This document shows, piece by piece, positions 52,378 through 59,950 of a stretch of DNA of 64,000 bases. The position numbers and the translations under genes are program-made. The stretch comes from BP-464 sp963825415 (lineage in GTDB: Bacteria; Actinomycetota; Thermoleophilia; Solirubrobacterales; Solirubrobacteraceae), in contig CAWGTD010000009.1 in assembly GCA_963825415.1 (NCBI GenBank), positions 62,001 to 126,000 on the forward strand, given 5' to 3'. Each line of letters starts with the position of its first letter. Position 1 is the stretch's first letter. The notes beneath the pieces are model-generated. The model had not been told where the DNA came from and made no database searches. It was given only the letters and a program-made list of their open reading frames with translations.

Positions 52378-53288
52378 CTGCGCAGCTCCCGGGCGAGGCT
52401 CAGCGCGGCATCGGCGACCCGCCGCCGCCCCTCGGCGTCGGCCATCAGCGTGTCCAGAACCCGTGTGGGCAGCCCGTCGCACGGCTCGTCGGCCACGAGC
52501 CCGTCGAGCACGTCGCCGTAAAGCGATGCCACGCCGGCGCCCGTCGCGGGCACGCCCGCCCAGCGCAGGAAGCCGATCGTCGGGCCCTTGACGCTCGCCC
52601 CGCCCACGATCGGGCTGACCGCCACGACCGGAGCGGCCGCGTCGCGCAGCAGCTCGCTCATTCCCGGCACGCGCAGGATCGGTCCGATGCTCACTACCGG
52701 GTTGGACGGCCCGATGACGATCGCATCGGCGCGGCCGACCGCGGCGGCCACCTCCGGCGTGACGCGCGCGGCCTCGATCCCGACAAGCTCGACGCCTTCG
52801 ACGGCGTCGAAGTCGACCGCGGCACCGCCGAGGCGGATCATGAACTCCTGGAAGTCGTGCCACGCGCCGGCGGTGCGCACGCGGGTGCGCACCCGGTCGT
52901 CGCTCATCGGCAGCACCGTCGCGGGGAGATCGAGACCGCGTCCGATGGCGAGCTGGGCCTCAGTCAAGGGATCCCCGGCGTCGAGCATCCGGCGGCGCTC
53001 GATCGAGTAGGCGAGGTCGCGGTCGCCGAGGTTGAACCAGACCTCGACCCCGATCTCGCGCAGCCCGTCCATCACCGCGAACGTGTCGTCTCTGAGCCCC
53101 CAGCCGCGCGGGTCGAGCCGGTCGAGCAGCGAGAAGCTGACGAGGTCGGGGTCGGGGGACACGTAGGCGCCGTAGATCTCGACGTCGTCGCCGGTGTTGG
53201 CCACGACGACGACGTCGTCGGCGACGTCGAGCATGCCGCGGGCGAGCTTGGCCCCGCCCGAGCCGCCGGCCAACACGCAAACAGTCAT
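52374..53288 (-). CDS. cofD: 2-phospho-L-lactate transferase (FbiA/CofD)
   Basis: 304 residues. VCVLAGGSGGAKLARGM is the CofD N-terminus; VVANTGDDVEIYGAYVSPDPD and IGPSNPVVSIGPILRV follow. It moves the phosphoenolpyruvyl or phospholactyl group onto F0. First gene of a cofD-cofC-cofE operon; the leader contains several GC hairpins between it and npdG. Confidence 0.93.
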   Translation of the reverse strand: MTVCVLAGGSGGAKLARGMLDVADDVVVVANTGDDVEIYGAYVSPDPDLVSFSLLDRLDPRGWGLRDDTFAVMDGLREIGVEVWFNLGDRDLAYSIERRRMLDAGDPLTEAQLAIGRGLDLPATVLPMSDDRVRTRVRTAGAWHDFQEFMIRLGGAAVDFDAVEGVELVGIEAARVTPEVAAAVGRADAIVIGPSNPVVSIGPILRVPGMSELLRDAAAPVVAVSPIVGGASVKGPTIGFLRWAGVPATGAGVASLYGDVLDGLVADEPCDGLPTRVLDTLMADAEGRRRVADAALSLARELRR

Positions 53289-53292
53289 GCCC

Positions 53293-53364
53293 GTGCGGGC
53301 ATCCGGCCCGCACCTCTGATGGCGACGCCCGCCCTCCGGGCGTTCGTGAACGGGCCTTCGGCCC
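53293..53364. terminator. run of GC hairpins between npdG and cofD
   Basis: GTGCGGGC/GCCCGCAC (53293, 53306), ACGCCCG/CGGGCGT (53325, 53337), CGTTC/GAACG (53341, 53348) and GGGCC/GGCCC (53352, 53360). All four lie within 72 bases; the last adjoins the npdG stop. Could be a terminator or the cofD leader. Confidence 0.45.
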
Positions 53365-54036
53365 TCACGGCAAGCCGGTGATCCGGATGCCGGCGTGGGT
53401 CTTGTAACGAACGTTGATCCCGATCAGCAGCGCCGTCAGCGACTCGACGATGCGCGCCGTCTCCAGCCGGCCGGCGTCGACCGGGCGCAGGCCTTCGATG
53501 CGGGCGATCAGCTCCATCACCGGCTCCTTGTCGGCCTTGCGGTCGCCGCAGACCAGCACGTCCTCGTCGAGCGCGTGATCGAGATCGCGCAGCATCTCGG
53601 CGCTGACCGTGTGCAGCGCGCTGACGACGCGCACGCCCTCGGGGACCATCTCCTGCGCCTGCTGGGCCGCCGAGCCCTGCCACACGCCGAGCATGCGGGT
53701 CGCCTTGCCGCTGACGGCCGCGGCGAGCGGCACCGTCGCGTCGACGACCACCTGCCCCTCGCGCAGGTGGCCCTTGAGGTTGGTCAACGTCTCGGACTGC
53801 GACCGGAACGGGACCGTGACGAACACGGTCTCCGACCGCTCGGCAGCCGGGCCGTTCTCCAGGCCCTCGAACGAGCCTTCGGGCACCAGTTCGGCCGCGC
53901 GCGCCGCCGCCTCCTCGGCGCGCGCCGCGTCGCGCGACCCGATCACGATCGGTACGCCGACCCGGCCCAGGCGCAGGGCGAGGCCCAGCCCGAGCGCGCC
54001 GGTGCCGCCGATGATCGAGACGCTGCCCGCGGGCAC
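53365..54036 (-). CDS. npdG: F420-dependent NADP reductase (NpdG-like)
   Basis: 223 residues. The dinucleotide-binding N-terminus SIIGGTGALGLGLALRLGRVGVPIVIGSRD is typical of Fno/NpdG; VTVPFRSQSETL, VVSALHTVSAEML and ETARIVESLTALLIGINVRYKTHAGI complete the family pattern. It exchanges hydride between F420H2 and NADP+. The F420 genes immediately downstream support this. GTG 54036 has TAACGT 6 nt upstream; divergent from HMG-CoA lyase. Confidence 0.88.
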   Translation of the reverse strand: MPAGSVSIIGGTGALGLGLALRLGRVGVPIVIGSRDAARAEEAAARAAELVPEGSFEGLENGPAAERSETVFVTVPFRSQSETLTNLKGHLREGQVVVDATVPLAAAVSGKATRMLGVWQGSAAQQAQEMVPEGVRVVSALHTVSAEMLRDLDHALDEDVLVCGDRKADKEPVMELIARIEGLRPVDAGRLETARIVESLTALLIGINVRYKTHAGIRITGLP

Positions 54037-54042
54037 GCGCCA

Positions 54043-54052
54043 ACGTTAGCCT
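54043..54052. promoter_or_regulatory. divergent -10 hexamers sharing TA
   Basis: ACGTTAGCCT: minus TAACGT is 6 nt before GTG 54036; plus TAGCCT is 7 nt before ATG 54060. The two start codons are only 23 bases apart. Confidence 0.55.
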
Positions 54053-54059
54053 CCAGCCG

Positions 54060-54978
54060 ATGGACCTGCCCTCCGCCGTGCGCATCCGCGAGGTCGGCCC
54101 GCGCGACGGGTTCCAGAACGAGCCCGAGGTGATCCCGACCGCCGAGAAGGTGCGGCTGATCGACATGCTCGCCCGGACCGGTCTGCCGCGGCTGGAGGCC
54201 ACGAGCTTCGTTCGCGCCGACGTGATTCCCGCAGCTCGCGGACGCGGCGGAGGTCCTGGGCGCGATCGACGTGCCCGATGACGTGGCCGTGAGCGTGCTG
54301 ATCCCCAACGAGCGCGGGCTCGACAACGCGCTGGCGCTGCGTGACTCGTTCCAGGAGGTCAACTGCTTCCTGTCGGCTTCCGAGACGCACAACCAGCGCA
54401 ACGTCAACCGCTCGGTCGAGGAATCCCTGTCAGGGCTGGAGCGGGTCCTGGGCCGCGCGCGCGAGGAGGGGCTGCGCTGCGAGGGCGTCATCTCGACGAG
54501 CTTCGGCTGTCCGTACGAGGGCCACGTCCCGCCGGACCGCGTGTTCGCCATCGCCCGCCGGCTGCGCGACGCGGGCGCCGAGGAGGTCGCGTTCGGCGAC
54601 ACCACGGGGATGGCCAACCCGCGTCAGGTGCGCGACTTCTTCACGCGCGCCCGCACGGAGCTCGACGACGTCGAGCTGACCGCCCACTTCCACAACACTC
54701 GCGGGCAGGGCCTCGCCAACGTGCTCGCCGCGCTGGAGGTCGGCATCGAGAGCTTCGAGTCGAGCTTCGGCGAGCTCGGCGGCTGCCCGGTCCCGCCGGG
54801 CGCCACCGGCAACATCGCCACCGAGGACCTGGTCTCGATGCTCGAGGAGATGGGCGTGGCGACCGGCGTGGACCTCGAGGCGCTGCTGGCCTGCTCGCGC
54901 GCGGTGCGCGACGTGCTCGGCCGGTCGCTGGGAAGCCACACGCTCGTGGCCGGCCCCGTGGCCTGGGAGCCGAGCTAG
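54060..54978 (+). CDS. hydroxymethylglutaryl-CoA lyase, one frameshift
   Basis: N-terminal frame: VRIREVGPRDGFQNEPEVIPTAEKVRLI, the catalytic Arg-Asp-Gly start of the DRE-TIM family. Second frame from about 54230: IPNERGLDNALALRD, CPYEGHVPPDRVFAIA, FGDTTGMANPRQV, TAHFHNTRGQGLANVLAALEVG (metal His-x-His) and GGCPVPPGATGNIATEDLV with the HMGL catalytic Cys. One extra C near 54229 breaks it; corrected length about 305. Reaction: HMG-CoA to acetoacetate + acetyl-CoA, in leucine breakdown. Acetoacetyl-CoA synthetase is 5 kb away. Confidence 0.88.
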
Positions 54979-55793
54979 ACCGTCGCCGGCTGCGGGTCCT
55001 CGAAGGCGGCGGGCTCGTTCTTCATCCCCGCGACGACCGCGGCGAGCTGGTTGGGCGAGCCGATCAGGCCGCGCTGCAGCTCGGTCTCCAGCTCCAGCGC
55101 GCCGGGGGCGGTCACGGGCCAGGTCTCCTGGTAGAGGCGCTTGGCGGCTCGCACCGCGTCGGGCGAGCGCTCGGCGATCTCGGCGGCCAGCTCGCGCGCG
55201 GCGGCCAGTGGATCGTCCGCGACGCGCGTGACCAACCCGAGCTCGCTCGCCTCGGTCCCCGAGATCCGGCGGCCGGTGAACGTCAGCTCCTTGGCGACGT
55301 CGATGGGCATCAGGCGCGTGATCGTCTGGGTGATGCCCATGTCGGGCACCAATCCCCAGCGCACCTCCATCACCGACAGCCGGGCATCCGGCGCGGCGAT
55401 CCGGATGTCGGCGCCGAGCGCGATCTGCAGGCCGCCGCCGAAGCAGTTGCCGTGGATCGCGGCGATGACCGGAACCGGCAGGTCGAGCCAGTCGGTGGCT
55501 ACGCGCTGGGCGAGGTTGGCCTGGCGCGGGCCGCTGCGGTCGAGCAGGATGTCGAACCCGCCGGTGCCGTTGCCGTCGGACAGGAAGCTGGCGACGTCCA
55601 GGCCCGAGCTGAAGCTCGGCCCGTCACCGTGGAGGACCACCGCGCGGACACCCGCGCTGGCTCCCACCTCCTCGGCGGCCGCGACGATCCCCTCGAACAT
55701 CGCGGCGTCGAGAGCGTTGTGCTTCTCCGGCCGGGCCAGGGTGACGATCGCCACGTGGTCTGCGACCTCGATGCGCGTACGGGAATCGGTCAT
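54975..55793 (-). CDS. enoyl-CoA hydratase/isomerase (crotonase) family
   Basis: 272 residues from ATG 55793, which follows TAGGCT with a 7-nt gap. HVAIVTLARPEKHNALDAAM, PSFSSGLDVASF (first oxyanion half) and IHGNCFGGGLQIALGADIRIA (second). The Glu expected in GVPEAGL is replaced in the VRWGLVPDMG region, as in isomerase-type crotonases, so hydration versus isomerisation is open. Divergent from the hydroxyacyl-CoA dehydrogenase. Confidence 0.86.
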   Translation of the reverse strand: MTDSRTRIEVADHVAIVTLARPEKHNALDAAMFEGIVAAAEEVGASAGVRAVVLHGDGPSFSSGLDVASFLSDGNGTGGFDILLDRSGPRQANLAQRVATDWLDLPVPVIAAIHGNCFGGGLQIALGADIRIAAPDARLSVMEVRWGLVPDMGITQTITRLMPIDVAKELTFTGRRISGTEASELGLVTRVADDPLAAARELAAEIAERSPDAVRAAKRLYQETWPVTAPGALELETELQRGLIGSPNQLAAVVAGMKNEPAAFEDPQPATV

Positions 55794-55800
55794 GCCGCGG

Positions 55801-55813
55801 AGCCTAATAGGGT
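55801..55813. promoter_or_regulatory. divergent leaderless-type promoter pair
   Basis: Minus TAGGCT (55806-55801) is 7 nt before ATG 55793; plus TAGGGT (55808-55813) is 8 nt before ATG 55822. Confidence 0.55.
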
Positions 55814-55821
55814 CCTGCCAC

Positions 55822-56706
55822 ATGGCTGAGATCAAGAAGGTGGGCGTCGTCGGCTGCGGCCTGATGGGGCACGGAATCGCACAGGTGACCGCGACCGCCG
55901 GCTACGAGGTCGTGGTCCGCGAGGTATCCGACGAGCTTTGCGCCAAGGGCGTGGGCAACATCGAGAAGCAGCTCGCCCGCGCGGTGGAGAAGGGCCGGAC
56001 CACGCAGGAGGACGCCGACGCGATCCGCGCGCGGATCTCCACGACGACTGACTACGGCGCGCTGAGCGACGCAGACCTGATCATCGAGGCGATCACCGAG
56101 AACCTCGACGCCAAGCTCGAGATGTGGCGCGAGGTCGACGGCATCGCGAAGGCCGACGCGGTCTTCGCGACCAACACCTCGTCGCTGGCGGTGATCGACC
56201 AGGCCGCCTCCACCTCGCGGCCCGACCGGTTCCTCGGCCTGCACTACTTCAACCCCGCGCAGGTCATGAAGCTCGTCGAGGTCGTGCGCGGCGTGACCAC
56301 CTCCGACGAAGCGTTCGAGATCGGCCTGGAGTTCGCCCGCGCGCAGGGCAAGCTCGCGATCCCGACGAAGGACAAGGCCGGGTTCATCGTCAACCGGCTG
56401 CTGGTGCCCTACATGCTCGACGCGATCCGCGCATACGAGGAGGGCGTCGGTTCGATCGACGAGATCGACGACGCCATGAAGGCCGGTGCGGCGCACCCGA
56501 TGGGGCCGCTGACGCTGGCCGACTTCGTCGGCCTCGACACGCTGGGCGCGATCTGCGACGTGATGTGGGACGAGTTCCGCGAGCGCCGCTTCGCTCAGCC
56601 GCCGACGCTGCGAAAGATGCTCGCCGCCGGCTGGTACGGCAAGAAGTCAGGCAAGGGTTTCTATGACTATTCCGGCGACGAGCCGGCCGTCAACAAAGGG
56701 GTATGA
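55822..56706 (+). CDS. 3-hydroxyacyl-CoA (3-hydroxybutyryl-CoA) dehydrogenase
   Basis: 294 residues, a stand-alone HBD-type enzyme. NAD-binding GVVGCGLMGHGIAQ starts at residue 8; ATNTSSLAVID, the catalytic His in GLHYFNPAQVMKLVEVV, and KAGFIVNRLLVPYMLDA follow. It converts 3-hydroxybutyryl-CoA and acetoacetyl-CoA. The stop overlaps the next gene (ATGA), which in turn overlaps the carboxylase, so three genes are translationally linked. Confidence 0.9.
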   Translation: MAEIKKVGVVGCGLMGHGIAQVTATAGYEVVVREVSDELCAKGVGNIEKQLARAVEKGRTTQEDADAIRARISTTTDYGALSDADLIIEAITENLDAKLEMWREVDGIAKADAVFATNTSSLAVIDQAASTSRPDRFLGLHYFNPAQVMKLVEVVRGVTTSDEAFEIGLEFARAQGKLAIPTKDKAGFIVNRLLVPYMLDAIRAYEEGVGSIDEIDDAMKAGAAHPMGPLTLADFVGLDTLGAICDVMWDEFRERRFAQPPTLRKMLAAGWYGKKSGKGFYDYSGDEPAVNKGV

Positions 56707-57671
56707 CCATGGCTGCTGTTGACCGTCTCACGCCGAGCTCGGACCGCGGGGACGTGCTGGCCGCCGGCGCGGTGGTCATCACCACCTTCGCCGTTCTCTT
56801 CGACATCCGCTTCGGGGACAGCTGGGCCTCCGGCCCGCGGCTCCTCGTGGTGGGTGCGATCGCCATGCTGATCGGGACCCTGGCGGTGCTCGCCCCGCTC
56901 GAGGAGGCGACCCCGCGGCCCTACCAGTCGGTCCTGTACGTCGCGGATTTCGTGCTCACCCTGCTCGCCCTCGGCGAGCTCGCCGACGTGCTCGGGGCCG
57001 AGGACGGGCTGAGCGCCAGCGGCACGATCGTGTGGGTGGGCCTGCTGCTCATCGGCCTGGCGGTCTTCTACGCGACCAGCCGGCGCTCGTCGATCATGAC
57101 CCTGTTCGCTGCCGCTACCGGCGTGGTCGTCGTCAACGCGTTCTTCGACTGGATCGCCGACCCCAGCGTGCAGACGCATCGCTGGCTGCTGCTGCTCTGT
57201 GCCATCGCGCTGGCCCTCGGCGCCGTCGCGCTGCGCGACCTGCGCCGTCGCGACGCGGTCTCGCTCGTCGATGCCGCCGGCCTCTCGATCCTGGCGCTCG
57301 GCGTGACGCTGGCCGTGACCCAGTTCCTCGGCGTGGTCGTCGGCAGTGAGGACGGGGGCGGCGCGGCCGGCCCGGCCGGATGGGAGCTCGTGCTGCTCGT
57401 CACGGGGTTCGGCCTGATCGCCTACGGCGCGATCGACCGCGAGCGGGTGCCCGCGTTCATCGGCGTGCTCGTTCTCGGCGTGTTCGCGATCGAGGCTGGT
57501 ATCGACTCCGAAGCGTCGCTGCTGTGGTGGCCGCTGTTGCTCCTGATCGCGGCGCTGGGGCTGCTCGCCCTCGGCCTGCGTCCGGGTCAGACGCTGCCGC
57601 CTGAGCCGATGGTGCCGCCCGCGCCGACCAGCACCCCGCCGACCGAACCGATGCCGCCCGCTCGGCCGTGA
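56703..57671 (+). CDS. multi-pass membrane protein of unknown function
   Basis: 322 residues with about eight to nine hydrophobic segments (VLAAGAVVITTFAVLF, LLVVGAIAMLIGTLAVLAPL, and so on to WWPLLLLIAALGLLALGL) and a proline-rich tail. No transport motif recognised. It sits between hydroxyacyl-CoA dehydrogenase and carboxylase beta with 4-base overlaps at both ends, so it is expressed with them. Confidence 0.75.
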   Translation: MTMAAVDRLTPSSDRGDVLAAGAVVITTFAVLFDIRFGDSWASGPRLLVVGAIAMLIGTLAVLAPLEEATPRPYQSVLYVADFVLTLLALGELADVLGAEDGLSASGTIVWVGLLLIGLAVFYATSRRSSIMTLFAAATGVVVVNAFFDWIADPSVQTHRWLLLLCAIALALGAVALRDLRRRDAVSLVDAAGLSILALGVTLAVTQFLGVVVGSEDGGGAAGPAGWELVLLVTGFGLIAYGAIDRERVPAFIGVLVLGVFAIEAGIDSEASLLWWPLLLLIAALGLLALGLRPGQTLPPEPMVPPAPTSTPPTEPMPPARP

Positions 57672-59197
57672 CGGATCCGGGGCGCCTCCAGGACGCGCTG
57701 GACCGGGCCCATGCCGGGGGCCCGGAGCGCCACCGGGTCAAGTCGGCCGAGCAGGGCAAGCTGCCGGTGCGCGAGCGCGTCGCGCTGCTGCTCGACGAGG
57801 GCTCCTTCGTCGAGGACGCGCTGCTGGCCAACTGGGAGCAGGACGGCCTCGGCGCCGACGGCGTCGTCACCGGGCTGGGCACGATCGGCGGCCGGCCGGT
57901 CGCCGTCATGGCCAACGACCCCGCGGTGAAGGCCGGCTCGTGGGGCCCCAAGACCGTCGAGAAGATCATCCGCATCCAGGAGCGCGCGCTGGGGAGCCGG
58001 ATGCCGATGGTCTATCTCATCGACTCCGCGGGCGCCCGGATCACCGATCAGGTGCAGATGTTCCCCGGCCGCCGCGGCGCCGGGCGGATCTTCTACACCG
58101 AGGTGCAGATGAGCGGCGTGGTGCCGCAGGTGTGCGTCCTGTTCGGGCCCAGCGCCGCGGGCGGCGCCTACATCCCGGCGTTCTGCGACATCGTGATCAT
58201 GCGCGACGGCAACGCGTCGATGTACCTCGGCTCGCCGCGGATGGCCGAGATGGTCATCGGCGAGAAGGTCACGCTGGAGGAGATGGGCGGCGCCCGGATG
58301 CACACCAGCGTCTCGGGTTGCGGGCACGTGCTCGTCAAGACCGACGAGGAGGGCATCGCGGCGGCGCGGCGCTACCTGTCGTTCATGCCGTCCAACTGGG
58401 AGGACGAGTCGCCCGTCGCCCCGCCCGCCGCGCCGACCTCCGACACGCCGATCCGCGACATCGTCCCGGCCGACGAGAACAAGCCGTTCGACATGCGGCT
58501 CGTCCTGGACGCACTGCTCGACGCCGACTCGTTCTTCGAGATCCACGCGCGGTGGGCCAAGGAGCTGATCGTCGGCTACGGGCGCCTCGACGGCCGCGTG
58601 GTCGGCATCGTCGCCAACCAGCCCAAGCAGAAGGGCGGGGTGCTGTTCGTCGACTCCGCCGACAAGGCCGCGCGGTTCATCGCGACCTGCAACGCGTTCA
58701 ACGTGCCGCTGCTGTTCCTCGCCGACGTGCCCGGGTTCATGATCGGCACCCAGGTCGAGCGGCACGGGATCATCCGCCACGGGGCGAAGATGATCAGCGC
58801 GGTCAGCGAGGCGACCGTGCCGAAGATCAGCGTGATCGTCCGCAAGGCCTATGGGGCCGGCCTGTACGCGATGGCCGGGCCCGCGTTCGCCCCCGACGCC
58901 TGCATCGCGCTGCCGACCGCCTCGATCGCGGTGATGGGCCCCCAGGCGGCGGTCAACGCCGTCTTCTACAACCAGCTCCAGGCGATCGAGGATCCCGACG
59001 AGCGTGCGGCCAAGACCGAAGAGCTGCGCAACGAGTACGCCGAGGACATCGACATCCTGCACCTCGCCTCGGAGCTGGTGGTCGACGCCGTCGTCCAACC
59101 GGAGGACCTGCGGGCCGACCTGATCCGCCGCTTCGGGCTGGCGGCCGGGCGGCGCCACGAGTGGCCCGCCCGGCACAACCCGATCACGCCCGCCTAG
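57668..59197 (+). CDS. pccB: acyl-CoA carboxylase beta subunit (propionyl-CoA carboxylase type)
   Basis: 509 residues. Carboxyltransferase N-half: GARITDQVQMFPGRRGAGRIFYTEVQMSG and FGPSAAGGAYIPAFCD; C-half: VDSADKAARFIATCNAFNVPLLFLADVPGFMIGTQVE and YGAGLYAMAGPAFAPDACIALP. The biotin-carboxylase/carrier alpha subunit is not in the window. Probably carboxylates propionyl-CoA to methylmalonyl-CoA; substrate choice between acetyl, propionyl and longer acyl-CoA is not certain. Confidence 0.9.
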   Translation: MTDPGRLQDALDRAHAGGPERHRVKSAEQGKLPVRERVALLLDEGSFVEDALLANWEQDGLGADGVVTGLGTIGGRPVAVMANDPAVKAGSWGPKTVEKIIRIQERALGSRMPMVYLIDSAGARITDQVQMFPGRRGAGRIFYTEVQMSGVVPQVCVLFGPSAAGGAYIPAFCDIVIMRDGNASMYLGSPRMAEMVIGEKVTLEEMGGARMHTSVSGCGHVLVKTDEEGIAAARRYLSFMPSNWEDESPVAPPAAPTSDTPIRDIVPADENKPFDMRLVLDALLDADSFFEIHARWAKELIVGYGRLDGRVVGIVANQPKQKGGVLFVDSADKAARFIATCNAFNVPLLFLADVPGFMIGTQVERHGIIRHGAKMISAVSEATVPKISVIVRKAYGAGLYAMAGPAFAPDACIALPTASIAVMGPQAAVNAVFYNQLQAIEDPDERAAKTEELRNEYAEDIDILHLASELVVDAVVQPEDLRADLIRRFGLAAGRRHEWPARHNPITPA

Positions 59198-59204
59198 CCC
59201 TCTC

Positions 59205-59939
59205 CTAGCCCTCCAGGCCCTCGACCTTCGGCGGGTCGGGCTTCGCCGGCTCGGTGGTGGCCGGCGCGGGCGGCGTGGCCGTCGTTTCGCTCGCGGGCGA
59301 CGGCGGCAGCGAGCCGCCGCTGGACGGGGGGCCGAGCGCCGATCCGCCCTCGGCGCTGAACGGCGGCCAGTCCTCGGTGAGCAGGCAGAAGTAGGCGGTC
59401 GAGCGCGCCTGGTAGGCCATGCCCAGCACGATCGCGTTGTGCAGCCCCTCGTTCTGCTTGCCGGTGATCACGATCCAGAACCAGCTGATGAGCCCGGCGA
59501 TGTTGGCGACGATGCCGAGCGCGTACTGGATCAGGATGACCGGGATCCCGATGATCATCCGAAAGAACGTCTTGACCCGGCTGTAGGACTCCAGTGGCGG
59601 CCCGATCGGGACCCGCACCGGGTACTCGGGGTGCTCGTCGAGGTCGAACGGTGGATAGGGGTCGACGGCGAGCGCCACGTAGGACTGCACGCGCCCGCCC
59701 CAGCGCACCACCTTGGACACGAACGAGTACATGCCCTCCGGGTAGCGGCCGGTGAAGACGATCGCGAACCAGGCGGCGATCACGCAGAGGTAGGCCCCGA
59801 TCGCGTAGAAGAAGCCCAGGATGAACAGCGGGATGGCCAGCAGGTAACGGAAGAACGTCGTGAGCCTGCTGCGCTTCTCGACGAAGTCGGCCTCGTAGCC
59901 GACGGGGTAGACAGCGGTGTTGGCGGACATGCCGCTCAT
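59205..59939 (-). CDS. DUF4389 membrane protein
   Basis: 244 residues. Four membrane segments in two repeats (TTFFRYLLAIPLFILGFFYAIGAYLCVIAAWFAIVFTGRYPEGM and VKTFFRMIIGIPVILIQYALGIVANIAGLISWFWIVITGKQNEG) show the internal duplication of DUF4389. A 45-residue Pro/Ser/Ala-rich tail follows. Biochemical role unknown. Lies 11 bases after acetoacetyl-CoA synthetase in the same direction; convergent with pccB. Confidence 0.82.
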   Translation of the reverse strand: MSGMSANTAVYPVGYEADFVEKRSRLTTFFRYLLAIPLFILGFFYAIGAYLCVIAAWFAIVFTGRYPEGMYSFVSKVVRWGGRVQSYVALAVDPYPPFDLDEHPEYPVRVPIGPPLESYSRVKTFFRMIIGIPVILIQYALGIVANIAGLISWFWIVITGKQNEGLHNAIVLGMAYQARSTAYFCLLTEDWPPFSAEGGSALGPPSSGGSLPPSPASETTATPPAPATTEPAKPDPPKVEGLEG

Positions 59940-59950
59940 CCTCGCAGCAG

